Positions 51,735 to 60,535 of a stretch of DNA of 64,000 nucleotides are shown in pieces. The stretch spans positions 2,604,001 to 2,668,000 of the forward strand of contig NZ_CP071129.1 in NCBI RefSeq assembly GCF_017220215.1, written 5' to 3'. Position 1 is the first letter of the stretch. Each line of letters starts with the position of its first letter. The notes beneath the pieces are model-generated. The model was given only the letters and a program-made list of their open reading frames with translations, did no database searches and was not told where the DNA came from. Both the position numbers and the translations under genes were made by a program. This stretch comes from Caballeronia sp. M1242. Lineage in GTDB: Bacteria; Pseudomonadota; Gammaproteobacteria; Burkholderiales; Burkholderiaceae.

Positions 51735-52562
51735 ATGGCGGCGAAGAAGAAGACGGAGAACGCGGCACGCATTCGTGTCGGTATCGGCGGATGGGATTTC
51801 GAGCCGTGGCGCGGCACGTTCTATCCCGAAGGTCTCACGCATAAGCGCGAGCTCGAGTACGCGAGCCGCGCGCTCACGAGCATCGAGATCAACGGCACGT
51901 TCTACCGTTTGCAGAAGCCCGACACGTTCGCCAAGTGGCGCGACGAAACACCCGACGACTTCGTGTTCTCGCTGAAGGCGCCGCGCTATGCCACGAATCG
52001 CCGGGTGTTGGCCGAAGCGGGCGATTCCATCGAACGGTTCTTTGCGAGCGGCGTGCTCGAATTGCAGGACAAGCTCGGGGCGATCAACTGGCAGTTTGCG
52101 CCGACGAAGCACTTCGATCCCGAGGACTTCGAGCGCTTTCTGAAGCTGCTGCCCGCCACCGTCGAAGGCCGCGCGATTCGTCATGCCGTGGAAGTGCGGC
52201 ACGAGAGTTTCGCCGATGCCGCGTTCGTCGCGCTGCTCAAGAAGTACGGTATCGCGGTGGTCGTGGCGGGCGATTCGACGTATCCGCAGATCGCGGATAT
52301 CACCGCGCCGTTCGTCTATGCGCGCATCATGGGCACGACCGAAAAGCAGAAGCTCGGCTATTCGAAGGCGGCGCTCGATCGCTGGGCCGCGCGCGCGACG
52401 GAATGGGCGGCGGGCGGCGCGCCGGAGGATTTGCAGATGGTCGGCAAGGCGCCGTCGAAGGCGTCGGCGCGCGATGTTTATCTCTACGTCATCAGCGGAC
52501 ACAAGGCCGCTAATCCTGCCGCCGCGATGGCGCTATGTGATCGGCTCAAGCCTGAGCGCTAG
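51735..52562 (+). CDS. DUF72 domain protein
   Basis: A 275-residue TIM-barrel-like DUF72 protein. Conserved segments are VGIGGWDFEPWRGTFYPEG near the start, EINGTFYRLQKPDTFAKW, and EVRHESF in the middle. The family is widespread and has no proven activity known to me. It is the last gene with the typical high GC before the accessory cluster begins at 52646. Confidence 0.9.
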   Translation: MAAKKKTENAARIRVGIGGWDFEPWRGTFYPEGLTHKRELEYASRALTSIEINGTFYRLQKPDTFAKWRDETPDDFVFSLKAPRYATNRRVLAEAGDSIERFFASGVLELQDKLGAINWQFAPTKHFDPEDFERFLKLLPATVEGRAIRHAVEVRHESFADAAFVALLKKYGIAVVVAGDSTYPQIADITAPFVYARIMGTTEKQKLGYSKAALDRWAARATEWAAGGAPEDLQMVGKAPSKASARDVYLYVISGHKAANPAAAMALCDRLKPER

Positions 52563-52645
52563 CGAATTCATACTTACTGTTTGTCGACAGATTGCGAAGA
52601 TGCATCTACTCTGATTGCGGCAGAGACATTGTACGAGCGCATCCA

Positions 52646-53872
52646 TCAATTGACCTCAACAGGTGGAAGCAGCGTGTCGTAACCAAACACCGTCCGACCA
52701 AGGACGACCAATACGATTCCAAGCGTCGCGGCAACCGCGAAAATGATTCCAAAAATCCCGGATGGCGAGAAGTGTGCCGATAACGCTGTGACGAGCGCCG
52801 CGCTCAATGGGATGGAACACATATTCATTAGACCGATAAGACCGGTCGTGATTCCTAGGTGCTCTTTTGGAATGAGCTGACTGCGCACCGTACGAATGTA
52901 TATGCTGAAAGCTCCATCGCAAGCCATCAATGCGCTGTATCCAACAAGGTAAACCACATACTCCTTGGACAACGCGAGCACTAGACCGGCGAAGATCATC
53001 GCACAGAACGACGTGATTCCGAGCACGGGTAAACCGAACTTTCGGGCAATTCGCGGCACGACTGCGCACGCACCGATCGATGCAACCGCCGCCGCCGTCT
53101 GGAGCATGCCGAAGCTGCTTTCCGGAAGCCCTAAGACCTTCACGACAACCGCGGCACTCACAACCAAGGCTGCACCGTAGACAAGATTGACCACCCATGT
53201 CAATGCAGAGAGATAGAACAGCACCTTGTTCTGCATCAGAACGCCGAAGGCTTGCCGGTTTGAATGTCGTAAGGCCCGCAAAGAGAAGGATTGCGTAGTC
53301 GGAAGGGATTGAGTTTCGAAGCCGAATAGAATTAGCGATGCACCGCCGAACATCGCCGCGCCGATAAGGAGAAGCGGATTCAATCCGTCCCAAACGGAAA
53401 TGAGTGCAGCAAGCGCTGGTCCGGCCACTTGCGTAATCTGCTCGACTGCCTGGAGCATAGAATGCGCCTTGGGCAATTCCGAAGCATCGAGATTGCGTGG
53501 AAGCATAGCTTCCGAGCCGACGAACGAAAGAATATAGGCGATAGAAAGAATCGCCATCATGACCGAAAGAACGGCGAACTTGCTCACGCCGCTTGCAATC
53601 AGCGCAAGCGCCACCGCTAGGACGAACGCACGTCCGAATTCGATGCCGGAGAAGAGATGGCTCGGCTTCAATCGGTCAGCGACGAATCCGGCCAGCGGGA
53701 AGAAGATGATTCTTGGAACCCATTCAATCACGAATGCAAGCCCGGAATACTTGAGATCGCCCGTGCTCTTGAAAATCGTCAGCGGTACCGCGAACAAGAG
53801 AAACTGATCAGCGAGGGCACTCAAGAATCGTGCGGCGACGAAGCGCTTCAATCGGAGAGTGGCATGCGGCAT
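52646..53872 (-). CDS. MFS exporter of the cluster, EntS/macrolide-efflux type
   Basis: A 408-residue transporter with 12 predicted helices. The layout and the loop PLAGFVADRLKPSHLF match the MFS_3 (EntS-like) group that exports siderophores and small peptides. The second-half loop is VVPRIARKFGLPVLG. It is the last gene of a nine-gene same-strand cluster and begins 97 bases after the ATP-grasp gene. Its base composition and codon use appear less GC-rich than the flanking genes. Export of the cluster product is the natural inference. Confidence 0.85.
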   Translation of the reverse strand: MPHATLRLKRFVAARFLSALADQFLLFAVPLTIFKSTGDLKYSGLAFVIEWVPRIIFFPLAGFVADRLKPSHLFSGIEFGRAFVLAVALALIASGVSKFAVLSVMMAILSIAYILSFVGSEAMLPRNLDASELPKAHSMLQAVEQITQVAGPALAALISVWDGLNPLLLIGAAMFGGASLILFGFETQSLPTTQSFSLRALRHSNRQAFGVLMQNKVLFYLSALTWVVNLVYGAALVVSAAVVVKVLGLPESSFGMLQTAAAVASIGACAVVPRIARKFGLPVLGITSFCAMIFAGLVLALSKEYVVYLVGYSALMACDGAFSIYIRTVRSQLIPKEHLGITTGLIGLMNMCSIPLSAALVTALSAHFSPSGIFGIIFAVAATLGIVLVVLGRTVFGYDTLLPPVEVN

Positions 53873-53969
53873 GGCACCAGTGGTTTATCCGTAAGTGATT
53901 TCGGGGAAGATTCCGTTTTTCGAAAATCGCAGGTCTCGCGAGTGAGCGCGAGACCCTGATTCGCTTGTC

Positions 53970-55241
53970 CTACCCGCCGGGCTGCCTGACAGAGAAAATC
54001 TCTTGAGAAAGTCGCTGGGCGAATCGCAGGTGGTCAGAGAACCTCTGCTCTGGCTCCCTTCCCTTCCAGAAGAACTCGACCGACCCCTCGCGGGCTCGCC
54101 ACGATAGCGGCTTCTCTGAAACATCCAGAGGCTTTGCGGTGATTTGCATGTTGACGACTATCTCCGGGAGTTCCTTTGGACTCTTCACGTGCGCGATCAC
54201 GCCTTCTTGGGCTTTGAGGAACGAAATTGCGGCAAGCCCACGCGACGGCAGTTTTTCCGGCAGATTCACCGGTATTCCAAGGTATGAGGCCACGTGTAAT
54301 TGATACGGATTGATTCCATAACTACGCTCAACCAGATCCATGATCGCATCGCCGCCTGTGCGCGCCCCAACTTCGATGATTCGCACCTCGCCGGCCTCGG
54401 TGATGCGCGCCTCGAAGTGCGCAATGCCGTAGCGAATACCAAGCGCCTCGCACGCGCGTTCCGCCACATCGCGAAGTTTCTCGTTGTCGCTATGGACGGA
54501 CGGCACGGAGTGGCCGGTCTCGACAAAATAAGGCTCCGGCCCGAGATATTTGTCCGTCACCGCGATCACGCGATGCACGTCGCCCTGGTTGAATACTTCG
54601 ACGCTCACCTCATTACGGGAAGAGATATATTCCTCGACCACGAAGACGTCTTCGGGCGTCATGTAGGCTCCGTTGAGCGCCTTGACATCTGCTACGCACT
54701 GCTCAAACGCAGATGCGAGTGCATCGAAGCTCGTCACCTTTATCACGCCGACACTTCCCGCGAGCTCGCGAGGCTTGATGACCACAGGCATACCGAACTC
54801 ACGCGCCAGCTCCTTCAACTCGTCGAGCGTCCTGAACGCGCCGAAACGCGGCACCGGCAAGCCAGCTCCGGCCAGCACCTGTTTCATGAGGTACTTATCG
54901 CGGCATCTATTTACGGTTTCGGCTGAGTTGTAGTTGAGTCCGTAATGGCGCGAAACCTCAAGGGCACTACGCACCGTGAAATCGTTCATCGGAATGACAG
55001 CTGCCGGGCGAGCCCCGTGCTCTCTTTCGAACAGCAGCACTGCCGAAAGCACGCCTTCGGGATCGGACACATCGCCAGCAATGAATCCGTCAAAAAACTT
55101 GATGGTGTTGGAAGTGCGCGCCTTGGCCAAGGTAAAGACACGCAATCCGTTGCCTGCGCGCAGCGCTCCAGCTAGCACTCTTTCTCGGAGTGGGAACTCG
55201 CCGCCAAGAATCAAAATATAGGGTTCGTGTTGTTCACTCAT
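53970..55241 (-). CDS. ATP-grasp ligase, amino-acid ligase type
   Basis: A 423-residue ATP-grasp enzyme, a fold that joins a carboxylate to an amine through an acyl phosphate. The N-terminal domain reads YILILGGEFPLRERVLAGA. ATP-binding elements are PVVIKPRELAGSVGV and VFVVEEYIS, and the metal and base positions are in FEARITEAGEVRIIEVGARTGGD. The closest functional relatives by pattern are L-amino-acid ligases (BacD-like). The ATG at 55241 has GAGGAG eight bases ahead. It likely forms a dipeptide or amide from the cluster's amino acid. Confidence 0.87.
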   Translation of the reverse strand: MSEQHEPYILILGGEFPLRERVLAGALRAGNGLRVFTLAKARTSNTIKFFDGFIAGDVSDPEGVLSAVLLFEREHGARPAAVIPMNDFTVRSALEVSRHYGLNYNSAETVNRCRDKYLMKQVLAGAGLPVPRFGAFRTLDELKELAREFGMPVVIKPRELAGSVGVIKVTSFDALASAFEQCVADVKALNGAYMTPEDVFVVEEYISSRNEVSVEVFNQGDVHRVIAVTDKYLGPEPYFVETGHSVPSVHSDNEKLRDVAERACEALGIRYGIAHFEARITEAGEVRIIEVGARTGGDAIMDLVERSYGINPYQLHVASYLGIPVNLPEKLPSRGLAAISFLKAQEGVIAHVKSPKELPEIVVNMQITAKPLDVSEKPLSWRAREGSVEFFWKGREPEQRFSDHLRFAQRLSQEIFSVRQPGG

Positions 55242-55279
55242 TGATTTACTCCTCTCAAACTGCTTCGCCGTGGCCCAGA

Positions 55280-56272
55280 TCACGCGAATACCAAGCTGTT
55301 TTCGGTGGCACGATCGCGTATATCCCACAGGTTGTTACGTATGTTTGCCCGCAGGAGCCACCGATCCGAACCGTCGTATGACGCCGAAAAAGCGCTTCGC
55401 GCGTGCACGCCTTTTCGGTTATTGATCAACAGCGCTTGTCCTGGCTTGAGTCCAATGCCGTTGCTTTCACCGATTCGCTGACAGGCGTCGAGCAGCTTTT
55501 TCAAGGCACGCTCCGCTTCTGCATCGAGGGGCTGAACTCCATTAGCGGCGATGAAGATTTCCGGGTGAGTATGCGGCCCCGATAGGACCGGGACGGGTGC
55601 CGACCAGACCTTTTCGCCGTCAGCCGCACCGCGGATCAACAACGTGTAGTTGCTGGGCGCCGCCATCCGAAAACGCGGTTGACGCAAGATCGCGTGCGCC
55701 TGCGCGTCCAGAAGGGTCGTCACGTCTCGTGCATCCGCATATAGCGTTCGCGCAGTGCCGGCCTTATCCGCGCGCAGACAAAGCAGCAATAGAAAGTCCG
55801 GATTATGCGAATTGAACACCATCGACTCGTCGAACATTGAGTCGTTATGGAAATTCAGGAAGATCTTCGAACTGCGATTGGATTGCGTGTACTCACCACC
55901 TGGCATCGGAACGACATGGTGAACAATCTGTCCAGACTTCTCCGACATATAACCGACCGGAACTCCGATCAGTTGGGCCAGTCCTAGCAAAGACTTTTCG
56001 GAGGTGTCCGCGAGCGTACTCCCGGGCTGTCCCCTGACCGGGGTGGCAGGCAGGGATTCGTCAATAGGAAGTCCGTCGATCAGCATGACACCGGGACTCG
56101 ACGGATCGCGCGCAAATCGGAAAATGTCTTCTATCAGATCGTCGGATAATCCGGCAAATACCCGATATAGACTAGCGAGCGCTTTGGGATAGTTTTCGTG
56201 AGGTAATGCAATCGATGCATACGCAGAGGTAAGCGCCGCTTTTTGCGCTTCTGTCAGGCGATGTGTCTTCAA
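55280..56272 (-). CDS. Fe(II)/2-oxoglutarate oxygenase, clavaminate-synthase-like
   Basis: A 330-residue oxygenase of the group that hydroxylates free amino acids (asparagine, arginine, lysine). Iron ligands are His142 and Asp144 (NFHNDSMFDE) and His290 (GVHARSAF); Arg304 lies 14 residues beyond His290, the spacing of the 2-oxoglutarate arginine in clavaminate synthase. The start is a TTG at 56272 (protein MKTHRLTEAQ) with GGAG eight bases ahead. A frame back to 56362 would overlap the upstream gene. It follows the mutase epsilon gene by 35 bases. Confidence 0.85.
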   Translation of the reverse strand: MKTHRLTEAQKAALTSAYASIALPHENYPKALASLYRVFAGLSDDLIEDIFRFARDPSSPGVMLIDGLPIDESLPATPVRGQPGSTLADTSEKSLLGLAQLIGVPVGYMSEKSGQIVHHVVPMPGGEYTQSNRSSKIFLNFHNDSMFDESMVFNSHNPDFLLLLCLRADKAGTARTLYADARDVTTLLDAQAHAILRQPRFRMAAPSNYTLLIRGAADGEKVWSAPVPVLSGPHTHPEIFIAANGVQPLDAEAERALKKLLDACQRIGESNGIGLKPGQALLINNRKGVHARSAFSASYDGSDRWLLRANIRNNLWDIRDRATENSLVFA

Positions 56273-56307
56273 AGGCAATGCTCCAGGCAATAAGGGAAAA
56301 TATGAAG

Positions 56308-57693
56308 TCAGGCGACGCCCGCAGGGGTGATTAGCTCGTGGTTCTGATGGCGGCAGAACCACATGATGTCGGCTTCAAGTTTGTGGAAAATGTCGTCGTC
56401 GTTCACATGGTCTAGCGCATTGCGATGACGCCGCTTCAAATGCGACGGAATAGGCAACTTTCCAAAATCGAACAAACGGATCGCGCCGTCGGGTGCGCGC
56501 ATGGGTACGACTTGCGCAAGCGCGTGTCGACTAGCACTGAACGGTACATCCAGCCGACCGTTTTGAAAGGCGTCAACGATTGACGTAATCAAATCGTCTG
56601 CCTCGAGCACTGGCGAAAGCAGCGCAGTGACTTCATCGAGTATCCAAGCCAATTCTTCCTCGACAGAATCCCTGCAAGTATCGACCAAGTCAAGAATCCA
56701 ACTATTCGCTGCCTTGCTCATCAGCACTCCGCTCACGTTAGCCTCGAGCGAAGGCACACCTGCCGACTCCTGATAAGTCTTGTTGATTGTCTTGATGGCG
56801 CCACCCGCCTTGGCAACCATCGCGCCTCGGAGAATGAGCGCATCGCAATCGTGCCTCTCGTGAGGGAACGCACCCATGAATTGATGAAACACCGGAAACA
56901 CGTAGTCCACGCAGTCGGGCAATAACGTTGCGGCTAGGCGGGGGATTGCGCGCAACATCGCGATGTCCTGAACGATGTGACCGGTTTGGCACACAGCAAT
57001 GGAGAGACAACGAACGCCCGCTGTGTGCGCCATGGTCGCCTCCAGGAAAGCCATGGCCAATTGAATGGACGGTGGCATCAAGACTGCCGTCAAGGTGCCG
57101 AAGAACTCCCGGTCCACTATCACGCCCTGGCGTGCGAGCTCACCGCACTTCGCATCTACATCGGCCCACCAATTGAGCGAATCGCGCAACGGCACGTCTT
57201 TGCAATACGGAATGTTGTACCCGATACCTCCGCCCTCGAACGCGCTGAAACCTGAGGCCACGGCGACCTCAAATAGCAACCGGGGATCCGGGGAGCCATG
57301 ACGGACTTGCACGGGAGCAATGACGAGTTCGTTAAGCTCCCTGCCAAGGCGCCATCCATGTGCGACCAGCGGATAGCCGTTCAATTCTTGTGGCTCTTCA
57401 CGGGCTAGACGAGCGGCGATTTCGAATCGCTTGAGCCGAGTGTGCGCATCGATGGTGATCGTCGCGATATCCGGCGCAGCAATAGCCTCGAGCCCCCCGA
57501 TCAAACCACGCATACCTTCGTGACTTCCAACTCCACATCGGGGTTGAACCAACATGCGGTTATGGCGACGCGCTTCCAGCAGCCGGGCGTGAACAGTTTG
57601 CTTGGGCAGGCGGTGCAGGTAATCGATGACCTCATCCGCATCGGGCGTCTCAAGCTGCAAGTGCGTTGCGTATTGAAGATGTTGGTCAAACAT
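56308..57693 (-). CDS. Glutamate mutase (methylaspartate mutase) epsilon subunit
   Basis: The large TIM-barrel subunit of adenosylcobalamin-dependent glutamate mutase, which converts L-glutamate to threo-3-methylaspartate. At 461 residues it is close to the usual 480. The substrate arginine claw is present as Arg52 (VQPRCG), Arg86 (DAHTRL) and Arg131 (QVRHGSPD), and Glu153, Tyr159 and Tyr163 lie in FEGGGIGYNIPY. Spacings match the clostridial enzyme closely. The ATG at 57693 overlaps the aspartokinase stop by eight bases, indicating translational coupling. Confidence 0.93.
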   Translation of the reverse strand: MFDQHLQYATHLQLETPDADEVIDYLHRLPKQTVHARLLEARRHNRMLVQPRCGVGSHEGMRGLIGGLEAIAAPDIATITIDAHTRLKRFEIAARLAREEPQELNGYPLVAHGWRLGRELNELVIAPVQVRHGSPDPRLLFEVAVASGFSAFEGGGIGYNIPYCKDVPLRDSLNWWADVDAKCGELARQGVIVDREFFGTLTAVLMPPSIQLAMAFLEATMAHTAGVRCLSIAVCQTGHIVQDIAMLRAIPRLAATLLPDCVDYVFPVFHQFMGAFPHERHDCDALILRGAMVAKAGGAIKTINKTYQESAGVPSLEANVSGVLMSKAANSWILDLVDTCRDSVEEELAWILDEVTALLSPVLEADDLITSIVDAFQNGRLDVPFSASRHALAQVVPMRAPDGAIRLFDFGKLPIPSHLKRRHRNALDHVNDDDIFHKLEADIMWFCRHQNHELITPAGVA

Positions 57694-58870
57694 GACGCTC
57701 GTGCTCCGTCTGCCCCCACACTGCAAGTCTTCTGTCGAACGGTACAGCTCGGCTGGAAGCCAACAAACTGTTGCCGGTCTCCTGCGAGCAGTGGCGCATG
57801 TGCTGTGCGAGAGTGCGACCAGCCAATGCGTGCGACGCGACTAATTCGTGCGAAACGCTTCCGTCAGCCATTGCGATGGTGAGAAGCCGAGCATCGTCCG
57901 GTTTCAGTGCCAGACCAAGGTCTTCAATAAGAAATCGCTGCGAGTCGAAGAACCCACATGTCACGACGAGTTTGCCGTCACCGTCGGCACCCTCCAGACT
58001 GAGATGCGGTACGTCAGCTTGCACAAGAGCGGCAGCGCCTCTTTTCCGCTCATCGTGTGCGCCAGCGAAGGCGCGAGAGCGTGTATCGGGAATGACCGCA
58101 GGTATGAACGGCGAGTGTGCATCGATGACTGTGCCAACGCCAAAGTCGCCATGATTCGCTCGGCAGACGATGCGAATGCCATGTTCATCGGCATATTCCA
58201 CGCCTCGGTGATGCAGCACCTTGGCTCCGCAGAGTGACATCGTCTTCGCTTGTCGATAAGACAGTGTTGGCAATAGATGCGCATCTGCTACGAGATTGGG
58301 GTCGCAACTATAGACGCCGGGAACATCAGAGCAGATCTCAACTTCCTCGCAACCGAAAGCGGCGGCGAGTGCTATAGCCGACAAATCGGAACTGTTCTTT
58401 CCCATCCAGGTCGTCTCACCGGTCTCCTGAGCAGACGCCTGGCCTCCCGGAATTACGATGACGTCGTGCGTTTGGAACGAATCAGCCAGACGCCGGACAT
58501 CGACCGAGAGCAGGCGAGCGCGCGTGTAGTTCAAATCTGTCCGTAATCCGATCTGACTGCCAAGCAAGACCGTTGCCCTGAGACCCGAAGCGTGCAGGGC
58601 AGCGGCGAAAAGAACGGCACCAATGCTATCCGCAAGGGGAAGCCCTGCGTCGATCAAGCGATCGGGCGTAGCTGCATTGAGGCCAAGCAGGGTGTCTCGA
58701 TACTGCTCGGTCAGCCCGGTTGGCGCGCTCACCACGCATACGATCCTATGCGCGGGACCCCTATGAGCGAGTTCGCGATTAACCCACTGACAGACGGAAC
58801 GCATGCGCCCTTCATCAGCGAACGACGAGCCGCCAAACTTCATAACGCGGAAAAGATGATTGTTCCTCAT
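57686..58870 (-). CDS. Aspartokinase paralogue in the cluster
   Basis: A 394-residue amino-acid kinase, homologous to aspartokinases that phosphorylate the side-chain carboxylate of aspartate. The N-terminal motif MKFGGSSFADEGRM and the nucleotide segment CSDVPGVYSCDPN are intact. The usual TTLGRGGSD appears as TTWMGKNSSD, a change at the substrate and regulatory loop. The C-terminal ACT-like region is short. Next to a glutamate mutase, 3-methylaspartate is a plausible substrate. The ATG at 58870 was chosen; a TTG at 58894 overlaps the asd stop. Confidence 0.85.
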   Translation of the reverse strand: MRNNHLFRVMKFGGSSFADEGRMRSVCQWVNRELAHRGPAHRIVCVVSAPTGLTEQYRDTLLGLNAATPDRLIDAGLPLADSIGAVLFAAALHASGLRATVLLGSQIGLRTDLNYTRARLLSVDVRRLADSFQTHDVIVIPGGQASAQETGETTWMGKNSSDLSAIALAAAFGCEEVEICSDVPGVYSCDPNLVADAHLLPTLSYRQAKTMSLCGAKVLHHRGVEYADEHGIRIVCRANHGDFGVGTVIDAHSPFIPAVIPDTRSRAFAGAHDERKRGAAALVQADVPHLSLEGADGDGKLVVTCGFFDSQRFLIEDLGLALKPDDARLLTIAMADGSVSHELVASHALAGRTLAQHMRHCSQETGNSLLASSRAVPFDRRLAVWGQTEHERHV

Positions 58871-58890
58871 GCCGAGATCGATTCGGTGAC

Positions 58891-59955
58891 TCAAACGCTG
58901 ATGAGGCGGCTGGGATTACGGATGTCGAACCGCTGCTGACTAATCAGCGTTTCGGCGATTTGCACAGCGTTGAGCGCTGCGCCGATACGAATATTGTCGG
59001 AGACGACCCAAAACCAGAAGGCGTTCGGATTTTCCGGATCGCGACGAATCCGACCAACATGCACAAGATCAGACGAGCCGATCACGCGCGGTGAGGGGAA
59101 GTCAGCCGCGTCAACGCCGTCGTACACTTGAATCTCGGGAGCGTCACGCCAGAGTCTCTTCAAGTCCGCCAAATCAAGCGGCCCGCCGCATTCGACGTAG
59201 ACCGCTGCGCTGTGGCAATTGCGCACAGGCACACGTACGCAGGTTGCGCTCAGATGGATTGCCGGCGCATCGAGGATCTTGCGTGTTTCCTGCACCATTT
59301 TGCGTTCCTCCAACGTGAACCCGTCCTCCTCCAGAACATCAATGGACGGAACTACGTTGAAACCCAGCGGAGCGACGAAGCGCCGGTGCACTGGTTGCCC
59401 CGGTGAGTCGTCCAGAACCTCCTTGATGGATTCGTCGAGTTCGTCAAGTCCCGTGAGTCCCGCACCTGAAGCAGCTTGATAGGTCGACGCGATGACCTTG
59501 AGCACAGGATTCACCTTGTGAACCGGATCCAGCAAACGCACAACCGGTATCGTGGAACAGTTCGGATTCGCGATGATGTTCGATTGCGGACGCGTCGCTA
59601 AGCGCCGGGCGTTGACTTGTGGCACCACGAGCGGCGTGTCGTCGTCCATGCGAAAGGCGTTGGTGTTGTCGATGACTAACGCGCCCTGCGCGGCCGCGCG
59701 CCGTGCATGGACTCGGCTTACAGCGGAGCCCGCCGAGAAGAAGGCGAGGTCGACCTTGCTGAAATCGAAGTGCTCTAGATCAGCGACACGTAGGCTCTCA
59801 CCGCGGCAACGCACTTCTTGCCCGGCTGATCGGCTCGACGCCGCGACGCCTGCCAGCTCCGCATCGACATTGCGCTCCTCCATGAGGCGCAACAATTCCT
59901 TTCCTACGGCGCCTGTCGCGCCAGCGATAGCGATCCTGACGGGGGAATATCTCAC
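58891..59955 (-). CDS. Aspartate-semialdehyde dehydrogenase paralogue in the cluster
   Basis: A 354-residue enzyme of the Asd family, which reduces an aspartyl phosphate to the semialdehyde. The NADP fold is VRIAIAGATGAVGKELL. Catalytic Cys133 is in IANPNCSTIP, and Arg241 and His248 lie in CVRVPVRNCHSAAV, where the usual Gly before His is Cys. The start is a GTG at 59955 with AGGAG seven bases ahead, rather than the TTG six bases earlier. It would act after the neighbouring kinase, on aspartyl or 3-methylaspartyl phosphate. Confidence 0.9.
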   Translation of the reverse strand: MRYSPVRIAIAGATGAVGKELLRLMEERNVDAELAGVAASSRSAGQEVRCRGESLRVADLEHFDFSKVDLAFFSAGSAVSRVHARRAAAQGALVIDNTNAFRMDDDTPLVVPQVNARRLATRPQSNIIANPNCSTIPVVRLLDPVHKVNPVLKVIASTYQAASGAGLTGLDELDESIKEVLDDSPGQPVHRRFVAPLGFNVVPSIDVLEEDGFTLEERKMVQETRKILDAPAIHLSATCVRVPVRNCHSAAVYVECGGPLDLADLKRLWRDAPEIQVYDGVDAADFPSPRVIGSSDLVHVGRIRRDPENPNAFWFWVVSDNIRIGAALNAVQIAETLISQQRFDIRNPSRLISV

Positions 59956-60005
59956 ACTCAATCTCCTTTCATATTTTTATTCGCCTACTATGCTTGCACC
60001 TTGAT

Positions 60006-60473
60006 CTACCGCGACAGTTGCGCGGGCGTCCGATCAGATAGAACATGCATGACGTCTCTCGGATGGCGAAGCACCATGTCAACTCCAAGCGCATGCAAGT
60101 CATCGATAACTCGGTCATTCTTGATCGCACCAACGGACAAATTCCCGCCGACCATGACCGGCGCTGAGACGTTGTAGCGAGCGCGCCATTCAGGCAAGTC
60201 GGCTAGATCTGCCCTGGCATGGCCATTCAGACTGCCGATCAAAATGGCAACCAGGTCATCGACCTCGCTCGCCACTTTCATGAACTCCTCGGTCGGAGTA
60301 CATGCACCGAGATTAATCACCTTGAATCGTTGACGACGGAGATACATCGCAATCAGATGATTGGCGACCACATGCGGATCGCTGGCGGCGACTCCAAGCA
60401 CGATAGTTCCTCGGTTTGGCGACACGCTAGAACGGTCGTCAACAGGCTGGTCTGCTCTCTGGACTGTCGTCAT
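60006..60473 (-). CDS. Glutamate mutase sigma (B12-binding) subunit
   Basis: A 155-residue cobalamin-binding protein with the Rossmann-like fold of MutS/GlmS. The cobalt-ligating histidine is His34 in the DxHxxG-type motif, here SDPHVVA, so the final Gly is Ala. Further contacts are GSLNG (80-84) and MVGGN (107-111). Together with the epsilon subunit at 56308 it forms the holoenzyme. The two genes are separated by the asd and kinase genes, which is unusual. No mutL reactivation gene is nearby. Confidence 0.88.
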   Translation of the reverse strand: MTTVQRADQPVDDRSSVSPNRGTIVLGVAASDPHVVANHLIAMYLRRQRFKVINLGACTPTEEFMKVASEVDDLVAILIGSLNGHARADLADLPEWRARYNVSAPVMVGGNLSVGAIKNDRVIDDLHALGVDMVLRHPRDVMHVLSDRTPAQLSR

Positions 60474-60535
60474 GTTCGTCTCGTTGCTTTTTGCCTCAAG
60501 TTAGCCACACCGCCATCGCGGCCTTGATCCTGCCG

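Noticed and set aside
52563..52645. Attachment site at the left end of the cluster
   Set aside because: No tRNA, integrase or matching direct repeat at the right end was found.
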